Assembly (NCBI RefSeq): GCF_003696365.1
Contig: NZ_RFFM01000002.1
Coordinates: 682,001-746,000, forward strand
From: Stutzerimonas zhaodongensis
GTDB taxonomy: Bacteria > Pseudomonadota > Gammaproteobacteria > Pseudomonadales > Pseudomonadaceae
Length of the DNA: 64,000 nucleotides
Direction: 5' to 3'
The notes under the pieces: model-generated
Seen by the model: only the letters and a program-made list of their open reading frames with translations
Databases searched by the model: none
Told to the model about the DNA's origin: nothing
Program-made: the position numbers and the translations under genes
Shown: piece by piece, positions 1-8,428 of the stretch
How positions within the stretch are numbered: position 1 is the stretch's first letter
How the letters are laid out: every line of letters begins with the position of its first letter

Positions 1-1004
1 CAAATCCGGATACGACCCGAGCTGTAGCCAATGGCAAGCACCTTGTCGTCGTGACTCCAAGCCATCGTGGTTACCCCGGAATCATCGAGTAACCCTGCCA
101 GGGGAGCGCCTTGATCGAGATCGAACAGATACACGAGCCCGTCTTCACCAGCGCTTGCGACCCGGCTGCCCGCGTGACTGAAACGCACCGAGCTGATGGC
201 TTTGGAGTGCACGGGCAGTACCGCCGGCTCTTTATTTTGCGGCCCCTTTCCGGAACAGTCCCAAATGATCAGGTCCTGACCGCCGCCGGTTGCGAAGAAT
301 CGGCCACTGGCGCTCCAGCTCAGGTGTTTTACCTTGGTGGGATAGCCACTCATCTGGAAATCTTCACCGCTCTGCAAGTACCAGAGGTGGATAGAGTTGT
401 CCTGGCAGCCTGCCGCTATGAAGCGGTTATCGGGGCTGACCGAAAGGCTCAGCAACGAATCCTTCCATGGAAAGAACCGAGAGGGCGCAGTCCGCTCCAG
501 AGACCATCTGTTGACCACTCCGTAGCAGCTGCTCATGAGGGTACCGTCAGGCAGCCACTGCAGTCCGGTCACGGTACTTCCCGTTGGATCGAAAGCATGG
601 CGAAGCGCACCGTGGCTATCCCACAGCTGGATCTGTCGGCCGGCGGCCGATGCGAGAAGGCCGTCATCGGACCAGCAGAGAAACTCGACCCAGCTACGTC
701 CGCTATCGAGCGTATGCAAGGCATGGCCCGTCAGCGGATCCCATAAGCGGATACCCCCCTGCTGCCCGCCGCTGGCGAGCAGCGCGCCATCTGGCGCCCA
801 AGCCAGCGCGCTGGTGCCAAGCCCATGAACGCACTGGCGCCAGAGGAGGCGTCCATCGGGTGTGGCGAAAACAGCTACCGAACCGTCGGCGTAGGCCGCG
901 GCGAGCAGTGTGTCATCCGGCGACCAGCACAGGCTGTTCAGATGTTCTTCGCCTTCGGTTTGCCAAATACTTTGCAGGCGGAGTATCTGTACGGAATCAT
1001 TCAT
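1..1004 (-). CDS. WD40 repeat protein (partial, 3' end outside window)
   Basis: The minus-strand frame from the ATG at 1004 stays open to the left edge and gives about 334 residues. It holds about eight degenerate WD40 blades, each with a core such as LCWSPDDTLLAAAYADGSV, IRLWD, IHLWY or LIIWD. The predicted fold is a cytoplasmic beta-propeller used as a protein interaction scaffold; no catalytic motif is seen and no signal peptide is present. Its ATG overlaps the TGA of the upstream COG0523 GTPase (ATGA at 1004-1001), so the two are probably translationally coupled and share the Zur-like promoter at 2375-2389. The role is unknown. From the context I infer an accessory function in zinc allocation, perhaps a partner of the GTPase. 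Confidence 0.85.
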   Translation of the reverse strand, partial: MNDSVQILRLQSIWQTEGEEHLNSLCWSPDDTLLAAAYADGSVAVFATPDGRLLWRQCVHGLGTSALAWAPDGALLASGGQQGGIRLWDPLTGHALHTLDSGRSWVEFLCWSDDGLLASAAGRQIQLWDSHGALRHAFDPTGSTVTGLQWLPDGTLMSSCYGVVNRWSLERTAPSRFFPWKDSLLSLSVSPDNRFIAAGCQDNSIHLWYLQSGEDFQMSGYPTKVKHLSWSASGRFFATGGGQDLIIWDCSGKGPQNKEPAVLPVHSKAISSVRFSHAGSRVASAGEDGLVYLFDLDQGAPLAGLLDDSGVTTMAWSHDDKVLAIGYSSGRIRI

Positions 1005-2350
1005 ACCAGGCAACCCTTCAGCCCCGCCGTCAGCTCGTCCCGGTCAAGGTTACGGCCGATGAATACGATTTCAGTCTGGCGTTTCTCATTGGATTGCCAG
1101 GGGCGATCCGGCCCGCCGTCCAGCAGCATATGCACCGCCTGGAAGACGAAACGTCTTTTGTCCTTGGCGATGTTCAGGATGCCTTTGGTACGCAGGATGT
1201 CCTGGCCCTTAGAGGCGAGCAGCGGGCCAAGCCAGCGGTTCACTTTCTCTTCCGACAGTGCGCCCTCAAGTGTTATGCCGACCGATGTGATCTCGTCATC
1301 ATGGCTGTGGGCCGCGGCAAACTCTCGATGCTTGCACGGCACCAGTTGAGCGCCTGCTTTCTCCAGCCTCAGCCCAAACTCCTCCGGGCCATGCTCAGTA
1401 AACAGCGCGTAAAGTCCATCCGTTGGGATCAACAGGGTCACGGTTCTCTCGCCCGTCTCTGGAACCTTGAGATTCACGACTCGGCGATCCGGCACCCATT
1501 TCGCTCCAGCTGATACGCGCTTGCCTTCGCGGCCGAAAGCAAGCTCGGCAATGCTGATTGCCTTGTCCAGGTCGGCATCGCTGTCGCCGTTCAGTGGGAT
1601 CAGCATCGCGCCGATGAAGGGGTCGGGACCCTCGCCGTAGCGCAGTTCGACCGCACCGGCTGGCAAGTGCCAAGCACCAGCCCATTCGAACGGGTATTCC
1701 TTTTGCAAAAAATCTGGCCGCTGTTCCAGTACCCGGTCCAGATCGAAGCCGCCCAGATCCATCACTGTGGGAATGTCGATATCGGCATTGATTGTACGGT
1801 GTATCCGCGCCAAGGCATTCATCTTGCGAATGCGCGCTTCGAGTTCATCAAGCTGATCTGGCTCGACCAGGTCGGCCTTGTTCAGCAGGATGACGTCAGC
1901 GAAGGCAATCTGTTCGCGGACTTCATTGCTCTGCTCGATGTGCAGCAGGACATGGTGGGCATCCACGACCGTGACGATGCCGTCCAGCCTAAGCATTTCG
2001 CGTATTTCGTCGTCGACGAAAAAGGTTTGTGCGACCGGCCCGGGGTCTGCCATGCCGGTTGTCTCGACAAGAATATGGTCGAACTTGTCGCGGCGGCGCA
2101 TCAGGTTGCCGAGGATGCGGATGAGGTCGCCGCGCACTGTGCAGCAGATGCACCCATTGTTCATTTCAAAGACTTCTTCGTCGGCATTGATAACCAACGC
2201 GTCGTCGATGCCGATCTCACCGAATTCGTTCTCGATAACCGCAATGCGCATGCCGTGCTGCTTGCTCAGGATGTGATTGAGCAAGGTCGTTTTACCGGCG
2301 CCTAGAAAGCCCGTGAGGATTGTCACGGGCACCTTGTCGACTGATGTCAT
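1001..2350 (-). CDS. COG0523/CobW-family GTPase, probable zinc metallochaperone
   Basis: The 449-residue protein has the G3E GTPase hallmarks: Walker A GFLGAGKT at 14-21, the metal-binding CxCC motif (C67, C69, C70) in NNGCICC, an ETTGMADP segment near 95-103 and NKAD at 157-160. A CobW_C domain occupies roughly the last 140 residues. Members of this family bind zinc or cobalt and hydrolyse GTP to deliver metal to client proteins. The second half has a short HSHDD stretch that could add metal ligands. A Zur-like box lies 25-39 bases upstream of the start, which supports a role in zinc starvation. A WD40 gene follows with a four-base overlap. The exact client and metal cannot be read from sequence, so I give no symbol; ZigA/YciC-type is the nearest functional description. 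Confidence 0.9.
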   Translation of the reverse strand: MTSVDKVPVTILTGFLGAGKTTLLNHILSKQHGMRIAVIENEFGEIGIDDALVINADEEVFEMNNGCICCTVRGDLIRILGNLMRRRDKFDHILVETTGMADPGPVAQTFFVDDEIREMLRLDGIVTVVDAHHVLLHIEQSNEVREQIAFADVILLNKADLVEPDQLDELEARIRKMNALARIHRTINADIDIPTVMDLGGFDLDRVLEQRPDFLQKEYPFEWAGAWHLPAGAVELRYGEGPDPFIGAMLIPLNGDSDADLDKAISIAELAFGREGKRVSAGAKWVPDRRVVNLKVPETGERTVTLLIPTDGLYALFTEHGPEEFGLRLEKAGAQLVPCKHREFAAAHSHDDEITSVGITLEGALSEEKVNRWLGPLLASKGQDILRTKGILNIAKDKRRFVFQAVHMLLDGGPDRPWQSNEKRQTEIVFIGRNLDRDELTAGLKGCLV

Positions 2351-2374
2351 GATGCGTCTCCGAAAGAAAGCTTC

Positions 2375-2389
2375 GGTTACGATATAACA
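2375..2389 (-). promoter_or_regulatory. Zur-like operator upstream of the COG0523 GTPase
   Basis: The plus-strand string GGTTACGATATAACA matches 12 of 15 positions of the enterobacterial Zur core TGTTATANTATAACA and is an imperfect palindrome. It sits 25-39 bases before the GTPase start. The two companion boxes at 7581 and 7915 strengthen the call. Confidence 0.65.
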
Positions 2390-2503
2390 TTAGCATCCAG
2401 ATCGTTAATGCTTCGTCAGCTGCCACCCTGCCCTGACCCACACTGCCAGCCCTGCCTGGCTAAGCGGTTGATGATCCAGCAAGGAGCAAACGTCGAGCTT
2501 CTT

Positions 2504-3529
2504 TCAACCACGTCGCTTCAAAAGCAGGATGAAAACAAGCCCACCGAGCGCTGCGGTGACGACGCCTATTGGGAGATCTTCAGGGGCGATGATGGTGCGC
2601 GCAACGACGTCGACCCAAACCAGGAACAGCGCACCGAGCAACGCGCTGATGGGCACCAGCCGCCGATGCTCGGCGCCAACTAGCGCTCTTGCCATGTGCG
2701 GAACCATCAATCCTACAAAGCCGATCGCTCCCGACAGCGACACCAGCACGCCAGTGAGTAGCGAAGTGCTTATGAATACCTGCAGACGCAGTCGCTCGCA
2801 GTTGAAGCCTAGGCTGATCGCCGTCTGCTCCCCACTTACCAAGGCATTCAGCCCCCTCGCCATTACGAATAGCGCGCACACGCTTCCCAGAACGCAGATA
2901 GCCGGTAGCCATAGCACTTCCCAGCGAGCGGAGCCGAGACCACCGAGCATCCAGAACACAACGGATGACGCCGCATGATGGTCTGCGGTGTAAAGCAGCA
3001 GATTGACAAGCGCCATCATCACGAATGAAACCGCGACACCCGCCAGCAGAAGTCGGTCACTCTCCAGGCGTCCGCCGCGCTGCGCTATTGCCAACACCAG
3101 CAGCATGCTGCAAGCCGCACCGATGAAGGCGGCAACAGGCAAGCTGAATACGCCTAGAAACTCACCGAGATAAAGAACTACCAGAACGGCACCGAGCGCC
3201 GCCCCTGAACTTATGCCCAGCAAATGAGGGTCGGCCAGGGGATTACGAGTGACCGCCTGCAGAGCTGTTCCGACCAGGGCCAGCCCTGCTCCCACCAGCG
3301 CGCCCAGCAATACGCGGGGTGCGCGGATGAGCCAGACGATGTGTTCTTGGCTTCTGCTCCCTGCAACACCGAAGTCCACGCCAAGATGAGCGCCAATGAC
3401 CCCCCACACGTTTTCGATCGGCACTGCTGCAGGGCCGAATCCAAGGGCGGTGACGCAGGATAACGCCAGGGCGGCCAGCAGGCCGACAAGCCAGAACCGA
3501 TAGGAGATTGAACGCGTGATGGGGGTCAA
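2504..3529 (-). CDS. FecCD/BtuC-family ABC transporter permease
   Basis: A hydrophobic protein of about 341 residues with the FecCD-family signature: many transmembrane helices, the R-x-PR segment (LIRAPRVLLGALVGAGLALVG), the GTALQAVTRNPLADPHLLGISSGAALGA block and the late SGAIGFVGLMVPHMARALVG loop that contacts the ATPase. It would form the inner-membrane channel of a TonB-linked uptake system. I chose the TTG at 3529 because it overlaps the TGA of the binding-protein gene (TTGA) and the usual N-terminus of the family begins there. A longer reading from an ATG at 3709 would add 60 residues that lie inside the upstream gene and look non-coding. It is the last gene of the receptor-ATPase-binding protein-permease operon. 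No clear terminator follows. Confidence 0.85.
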   Translation of the reverse strand: MTPITRSISYRFWLVGLLAALALSCVTALGFGPAAVPIENVWGVIGAHLGVDFGVAGSRSQEHIVWLIRAPRVLLGALVGAGLALVGTALQAVTRNPLADPHLLGISSGAALGAVLVVLYLGEFLGVFSLPVAAFIGAACSMLLVLAIAQRGGRLESDRLLLAGVAVSFVMMALVNLLLYTADHHAASSVVFWMLGGLGSARWEVLWLPAICVLGSVCALFVMARGLNALVSGEQTAISLGFNCERLRLQVFISTSLLTGVLVSLSGAIGFVGLMVPHMARALVGAEHRRLVPISALLGALFLVWVDVVARTIIAPEDLPIGVVTAALGGLVFILLLKRRG

Positions 3530-4494
3530 GGCACGCGCCCACCGAAGATCCCTGGATGTAATCCGGCAGCAATCTTCTCGATCGCAGACGCATTCATGAC
3601 CGATGGAGTGACTTCCAGATAACTCAAGACGATGAAGCGGCGCTCGCGGATCGCCTGAACATCCTGGAGCGCTGGTTGCTGAAGCAGGAAGTCGCGCTTC
3701 TGCTGCCATGACCGAGGCCCATAGTCGACGATCAATATGACCTCAGGATCGCGCTCAACCACGCTTTCCCAATTCACCTGCGTCCAACTGGCAGACACGT
3801 CGCTCATCACGTTGTGCCCGCCCGCGGCTTCAATCAATGCTTGCGGCATGCCCAGCTGGCCGGATGTGGTTGGACGATCTTCGCCACTGTCGTAAAGGAA
3901 GACCCGAGGAGTCGTTGATCCCTGCTTCACTGCCGATCGGACGGTTTCGATGCGCTGTTTCAAATTGTCGATCAAGGTCTCAGCGCGGTCTTGAACTGAA
4001 AAGATGCGTCCTAGATTCTGCAGATCGTTATACAGGTCATTCAGGCTTGCGCTCTTTTGCTCCATCACCCATGAACAGGATTCGCTGAGCTCATAAACCG
4101 GTATTCCAAGCGGCTCAAGGGTCGAGGGGGTAACGGCGCCACCGGCGCGCATTCCATAATTCCAGCCGGCGAAAAACAAGTCAGCATCTACCTCCAGAAG
4201 GGTCTCGATAGAGGGATACCGGCTCGCAAGTTCAGGTAAATCGCCCAGCTCGGCAGCGAAATCAGGGTCCAGCGTCTTCCAACCACTGATACCGGTATAA
4301 CCCGCCATTCGGTCGCGAAGGCCGAGCGTGATCAGCATGCTGGTGAGGTTGATATCGTGGCTGACTGCACGCTGGGGAGCCCGCTCGAAGGTCACTTCGC
4401 GATCGCAGCTGCGAACAGTAAGCGGATATTTTGCGGCAAAGAGGGGCAAAGCGAGCATGGCAGCAAGGGCGCCGATAAGGCAGCGAGCAATCAT
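3526..4494 (-). CDS. periplasmic substrate-binding protein, FecB/BtuF type
   Basis: About 322 residues with an N-terminal signal peptide (MIARCLIGALAAMLALPLFA, cleavage near residue 20) followed by a class III (helical-backbone) binding protein fold: RAVSHDINLTSMLITLGL, AGYTGISGW and the EVDADLFFAGWN stretch typical of siderophore and cobalamin binding proteins. It should capture the metal or metallophore in the periplasm and hand it to the permease. The ATG at 4494 overlaps the ATPase stop (ATGA), so I prefer it to the ATG at 4509. It lacks the His-rich loop of ZnuA, so if the cargo is zinc it is probably carried by an organic ligand. Co-regulation by Zur is inferred from the box before the receptor gene. 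Confidence 0.85.
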   Translation of the reverse strand: MIARCLIGALAAMLALPLFAAKYPLTVRSCDREVTFERAPQRAVSHDINLTSMLITLGLRDRMAGYTGISGWKTLDPDFAAELGDLPELASRYPSIETLLEVDADLFFAGWNYGMRAGGAVTPSTLEPLGIPVYELSESCSWVMEQKSASLNDLYNDLQNLGRIFSVQDRAETLIDNLKQRIETVRSAVKQGSTTPRVFLYDSGEDRPTTSGQLGMPQALIEAAGGHNVMSDVSASWTQVNWESVVERDPEVILIVDYGPRSWQQKRDFLLQQPALQDVQAIRERRFIVLSYLEVTPSVMNASAIEKIAAGLHPGIFGGRVP

Positions 4495-5276
4495 GCTTGG
4501 GTGATCCATGTAATACGTGGGTAAGCGTGCAGAGGATGCTGATCAACGAGGGCCTGTACGCCGAATACACTTTCCAACAGCTCCGTGGTTAGAAGCTCGG
4601 CTGGGGTTCCACTTGCAACAAGACGCCCTGCAGAAACCACATACAGACGATCACAGAATGCAGCAGCCAGGTTCAAATCGTGAAAACTCGCCAATGTACT
4701 GAGACCCAAGCTGCGTAGATGCCGCAGCAATTCCAACTGGTAACAGGGGTCGAGGTGGTTGGTCGGCTCATCGAGAATCAGCAGCCCAGGTTGTTGCACC
4801 AAGGCACGCGCCAATAGCACTCGCTGCTTTTCGCCTCCGGACAGGTTGGCGAAAAAATGGTCTCCCATCGAGCTGAGACCGACTTGCCGCAGTGCATGGA
4901 CAACCAATTCGGTGTCCTCGGCGTTCATGCCATCGAACAGCCCTTTGTGGGGTGTACGGCCCATCGCTACCACATCATTTACCCGCAGGCCGAACTCCTG
5001 AGGAAACTCCTGCAGCACCACGGCGATGCGTTGGGCGCTCCACCGCGGCGTCTGCCGCCAGAGGTTCTGGCCGTCGAGGTGCAGGCTGCCGCTTGCCGGC
5101 TCACTCGACCGATAAGCACAGCGCAGCAGGCTCGTCTTACCACTACCGTTGGGCCCAATCAGGCCCACGAATTCACCTTCGCCAACATGCAGATTGATGT
5201 CCTGCAGTAACAAGCGAGCGTCATTGCGCCCGTCGTTAACGGCCCAGGACAGCGCTTCGATGCTCAACGTCGACAT
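4491..5276 (-). CDS. ABC transporter ATP-binding protein, FecE/BtuD type
   Basis: A 261-residue ATPase with Walker A GPNGSGKT (41-48), a Q-loop in VVLQEFPQEFG near 87-97, the LSGGE signature at 145-149, Walker B LLILDEP ending at 171 and the H-loop in LASFHDLNLA. It should energise the FecCD-type permease encoded downstream. I chose the ATG at 5276 because GGAG lies six bases before it; in-frame starts at 5288 and 5318 have weaker ribosome sites. The gene follows the TonB receptor by about 44 bases and overlaps the binding-protein gene by four bases, which marks one transcription unit. Confidence 0.9.
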   Translation of the reverse strand: MSTLSIEALSWAVNDGRNDARLLLQDINLHVGEGEFVGLIGPNGSGKTSLLRCAYRSSEPASGSLHLDGQNLWRQTPRWSAQRIAVVLQEFPQEFGLRVNDVVAMGRTPHKGLFDGMNAEDTELVVHALRQVGLSSMGDHFFANLSGGEKQRVLLARALVQQPGLLILDEPTNHLDPCYQLELLRHLRSLGLSTLASFHDLNLAAAFCDRLYVVSAGRLVASGTPAELLTTELLESVFGVQALVDQHPLHAYPRITWITQA

Positions 5277-5320
5277 GTTTGACTCCATTTTTGAACGAGG
5301 CCAGCTTAGCCAAGGCACTG

Positions 5321-7459
5321 TCAGAAGCGATAGTCAGCCGTGACGAACAAGGAGCGCGGCTCGCCTAGATACCATTGTTTACCGTTGTTACTGGTAGTGG
5401 TCGCGTACTGACGGTCCAGCAGGTTGTTGACTTGCAAACCGAGCGTCAGATCCTTCTGCAGATGCCAGTCGACGTTGGCATCCACCACGGTGTAGCTCGG
5501 CACACTGACCCTGTTGGCATTGTCCGCATAGCGGCTGCCCACATAGCGAGCACCAGCGCCCACGCTGAAAGGCTCGGCGAAGTCCTTGCTCAGCCACAAG
5601 TTGGCGGAGCGATGCGGCACATTGACTGGGCGATTGCCCTGAAAATCGTTGAGGCCGCTGGCGAATTCATCGTATTCGGCGCGCACCAGCGCGGCGTTGG
5701 CCGAAAGCTGCACGGCGTAGGGCAGGCGCAGTTCGAGGCTGGCCTCGATACCGTCAGAAGACTGCTGGCCAACCTGCTGCTGGACGGTCGGGTTGGCGGG
5801 ATCCGTGCTCAGCAGTTTCTTCTTCACGATGTGATAGGCCGCCAGCGTCCACTCGCCACGGTTGTCGAAAAACTGCTGCTTGATCCCTATTTCCGTCTGC
5901 CTGGCGGTGCTCAGGTCCCACTGCTGCTGTCCAGGGCTGAGGGTCAGCAGATTACCGACCCCTTCGGTGCTGGTGGCGTATTGGCCATACAGCGCCAGGT
6001 CTTCGGTCACTGAAAACACCAGGCCGGCGCGCCAATTGTTGCCGGTCAGGCTGCGGTCGCTGCGGGTATCTTCCACAAGATCATCACGGTCCAGGTGCAC
6101 ATGGTCACGGCGGACGCCGGTGACAAGCGCCAGTCGCTCGGTAAGCTGCGTGCGGTTTTCGGCGAAAAGCGAAAACTGACGCGCCCGGTTGCCTTCGCGA
6201 GAACGATACGGATCGTCGCTGATATAACTCCCGCCACCGGATTGGCCGAGTGGCACGCTGTCGCTCAGGGTATTGCCGAAGTCATGCTTGCGCGCGAAAC
6301 GGACGGAGTTGTAGTCCGCGCCGACCAAAGTGCGGCTGTCGAGGCCGAACAGTGAGTGCTGCAAGGTGAAAGTCTGGCGATCGCCGATCTGCTCCTGGGT
6401 GTGCTTGATGCTTATGAAATCACTGCGCTCCACTACATCACCGGGCTGCCACGAATAGGTCTCGGCATTGCGCCAGCGCCGTTGGGTCTTGAGGAAGTAC
6501 AACTGGTTGCTGGCGCTCAGGCTGTCGCTGATGGCCCAGTCGGTGACCAGCCGGGTCGACTGATCGTTGTATTGCACCGTTGCGTTGTCGACGTTGTAGT
6601 TACGCTCGCGAAGACTTTCACGGTAGCGGCTGTCCACCAGCGGTGTGCCGAAATACCGTTGAGGCTCCTGATCACCGTGGTCGTGACTGAGGGTAAAACG
6701 TAGGTCATCCGACGCTTCCCAGCGCAACGCGCCGCTGATGGCCAGGCTCTTGGAGTCACCTCGGTCGACCCAGCCATTGCTGGCCTGCCGATTGAGATTG
6801 AAGCGGTAACTCAGGCTATCGCTCAGCGATCCGCCGCTGTCCAAGGCTGCCTGCCTGCGATCATCGGACCCGTAACCCATACGCACACGATTTCGGATCT
6901 CGCCCTCGAAGGGTTTCTTGGGCACCGTGTTGATCACCGCGCCAGTCGCCCCCTCGCCGTAGAGCACCGAGGCCGGGCCACGCAGGATATCGATGCGCTC
7001 CACCGACCAGGTATCGACTGGGAAGGTAACGGTGCCAGCGCCTACGTACAGACGCGTGCCGTCATACAGTTGCATGGTCGAGCTGTGCTCAGTGAATCCC
7101 CGAGCGGACAATGCGGTGCCGCCGTTGCCCGGCGTGCCGATGAAGGTGATACCGGGTGAACGCGTCACGGCATCCTGAACAGTCGCGTTGTTGCGCTCAT
7201 GAATCTGCGCATCACCTAGGCTGCTGATGCTGGCTGGTGTCTCCAGAGGCGTCAGATTCAAGCGCGAACCGGTTGTAGCAGGGGCATGCAATTCGATAGG
7301 TGCCGAATCGGAGGCGGTGTCGATGATCTCTGTAGCAGGTAGCGAAAGTACTTTCTCGGGCTCGGCGGCTGGCGCGGGCGACGCAAATACCAGGCAGCCT
7401 GCCAGGCCGACGCGCTGCAACTTGTAGAGGCGCAAGCGTGTGAAAGAGTAAGGCGGCAT
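5321..7459 (-). CDS. TonB-dependent outer-membrane receptor, zinc-regulated
   Basis: A 712-residue receptor with a signal peptide ending near APAA (about residue 32), a plug domain (NNATVQDAVTRSPGI, LYDGTRLYVG, VERIDILRGPASVLYGEGA) and a 22-strand-type barrel ending in the aromatic triplet YRF. There is no extra N-terminal signalling domain, so it is not a FecA/FpvA-type sigma-factor transducer. A close match to the Zur core (TGTTATGTTATAACA at 7581-7595) lies about 120 bases upstream. The downstream genes encode a complete FecBCD-type importer. I infer uptake of a zinc chelate or another ligand under zinc limitation. From memory, P. aeruginosa PA2911-PA2914 is a similar cluster, but I could not compare the sequences. 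An iron-siderophore role is the alternative. Confidence 0.9.
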   Translation of the reverse strand: MPPYSFTRLRLYKLQRVGLAGCLVFASPAPAAEPEKVLSLPATEIIDTASDSAPIELHAPATTGSRLNLTPLETPASISSLGDAQIHERNNATVQDAVTRSPGITFIGTPGNGGTALSARGFTEHSSTMQLYDGTRLYVGAGTVTFPVDTWSVERIDILRGPASVLYGEGATGAVINTVPKKPFEGEIRNRVRMGYGSDDRRQAALDSGGSLSDSLSYRFNLNRQASNGWVDRGDSKSLAISGALRWEASDDLRFTLSHDHGDQEPQRYFGTPLVDSRYRESLRERNYNVDNATVQYNDQSTRLVTDWAISDSLSASNQLYFLKTQRRWRNAETYSWQPGDVVERSDFISIKHTQEQIGDRQTFTLQHSLFGLDSRTLVGADYNSVRFARKHDFGNTLSDSVPLGQSGGGSYISDDPYRSREGNRARQFSLFAENRTQLTERLALVTGVRRDHVHLDRDDLVEDTRSDRSLTGNNWRAGLVFSVTEDLALYGQYATSTEGVGNLLTLSPGQQQWDLSTARQTEIGIKQQFFDNRGEWTLAAYHIVKKKLLSTDPANPTVQQQVGQQSSDGIEASLELRLPYAVQLSANAALVRAEYDEFASGLNDFQGNRPVNVPHRSANLWLSKDFAEPFSVGAGARYVGSRYADNANRVSVPSYTVVDANVDWHLQKDLTLGLQVNNLLDRQYATTTSNNGKQWYLGEPRSLFVTADYRF

Positions 7460-7580
7460 ATCGTTCCACTCGGGTGATGAACTGCTGACGGTTCAATGTT
7501 CTCAATCGGTTGGCGTCATCCCTGGATAAAGACAGGTACCTTTGGCTGCCCGTCAGGAACACAGCCAACTGTTCACTTAA

Positions 7581-7595
7581 TGTTATGTTATAACA
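7581..7595 (-). promoter_or_regulatory. Zur-like operator of the TonB receptor operon
   Basis: TGTTATGTTATAACA matches the Zur core TGTTATANTATAACA at 13 or 14 positions and is nearly a perfect palindrome, extended by AA before and TT after. It lies about 120 bases before the receptor start and is the strongest of the three boxes in the window. Confidence 0.8.
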
Positions 7596-7712
7596 TTATT
7601 ACTCAGTTGATCTACGGGTTGTTGCTGTGGCGAGAGGTAGCGCGGAAATTGTGATGATCAGCGGCGACTGGCCCCAGCGGTCGCCACGGGCCAAGGTCAG
7701 ACAGATGTAATT

Positions 7713-7755
7713 GGCTGCTTCTAGACATAGCGTAGCGCTATGTCTAGAAGCAGCC
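7713..7755. repeat. perfect inverted repeat, 20-bp arms, 3-base loop
   Basis: The left arm GGCTGCTTCTAGACATAGCG (7713-7732) is followed by TAG and then its exact reverse complement (7736-7755). No T tract follows on either strand, so it is not a standard intrinsic terminator. It contains two CTAG tetranucleotides. It may be a transcription barrier, a recombination remnant or a miniature mobile element relic. Confidence 0.9.
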
Positions 7756-7914
7756 CATTCTAGCGCCGAGTGCCGATGGGTTTTAACCGCAGTGATACGG
7801 CAGCCCACGCCTTTGCAACGAGACTCGAATATCAACGACCGTGAGCTTGATCAGCTGCACGCAACGTAATTCGGGTTGATCTCAACGCAGCAGTACCAAG
7901 ACGGGCGAACTTGT

Positions 7915-7929
7915 TGATATGGTATAACA
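7915..7929 (+). promoter_or_regulatory. Zur-like operator upstream of the L31 paralogue
   Basis: TGATATGGTATAACA matches the Zur core at 12 or 13 of 15 positions and ends 27 bases before the rpmE2 start. Zur control of cysteine-free L31 genes is well established in other bacteria. Confidence 0.7.
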
Positions 7930-7956
7930 GTACGCAAACTCAGACAGAGGTACACA

Positions 7957-8214
7957 ATGAAGCCAGATATCCACCCTAATTATCGCCCTGTCCTTTTCCA
8001 TGACACGGCGGCAGACGTTTACTTTCTGATCGGCTCGACGGCTGAAACCACGCGTACCCATCAGCACACCGACGGGAACACCTACCCGTACATCGCGCTA
8101 GATGTGTCCAGCGCATCGCACCCGATGTACACCGGCAAACAGCGCAAGACCACCTCCGAAGGCCGCATTGCAGGCTTCAACAAGCGTTTTGCTGGTTTCA
8201 CGACAAAGAAATAA
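7957..8214 (+). CDS. rpmE2: 50S ribosomal protein L31 type B (zinc-independent paralogue)
   Basis: The 85-residue product has the type B L31 pattern: [16 protein letters not shown], the SASHPMYTG segment and the C-terminal [10 protein letters not shown]. It contains no cysteine, so it lacks the CxxC zinc ribbon of the primary L31. During zinc starvation such paralogues replace the zinc-binding form in ribosomes and release zinc. The Zur-like box just upstream fits that role. It diverges from the receptor operon. The start is well supported by the conserved N-terminus and by CAGAGGT a short distance upstream. Confidence 0.95.
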   Translation: MKPDIHPNYRPVLFHDTAADVYFLIGSTAETTRTHQHTDGNTYPYIALDVSSASHPMYTGKQRKTTSEGRIAGFNKRFAGFTTKK

Positions 8215-8428
8215 GGCTCCTGGTCGTTGGATGCAATCCGCTCAACCCGAGCGGATATCTACAGCGCGGCTGGCAATGAGCAGATGCTGTGCTGGTGAAC
8301 CGGCAACGCATCAGGCTCGCCGCGACGGCGGCGCCTACTGATTGCAGCTCAGGCTCGGTCCAGCCGGAGCGAATACACCTACGCACTCGCGCCAGACGAC
8401 ATGAACCAGAACCTGCCACTTGTACCCA

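Larger units (their letters stand above)
7460..7956. other. intergenic regulatory region between TonB receptor and rpmE2
   Basis: This 497-base divergent region contains the Zur-like box of the receptor operon (7581-7595), a perfect hairpin with 20-bp arms (7713-7755) and the Zur-like box of the L31 paralogue (7915-7929). The minus-strand frame at 7599-7835 runs through the hairpin, has no recognisable domain and I do not accept it as a gene. Confidence 0.6.

Noticed and set aside
7599..7835. 78-residue minus-strand frame in the zinc regulatory region
   Set aside because: It crosses the perfect hairpin, has no domain, and part of its sequence is explained by the inverted repeat.
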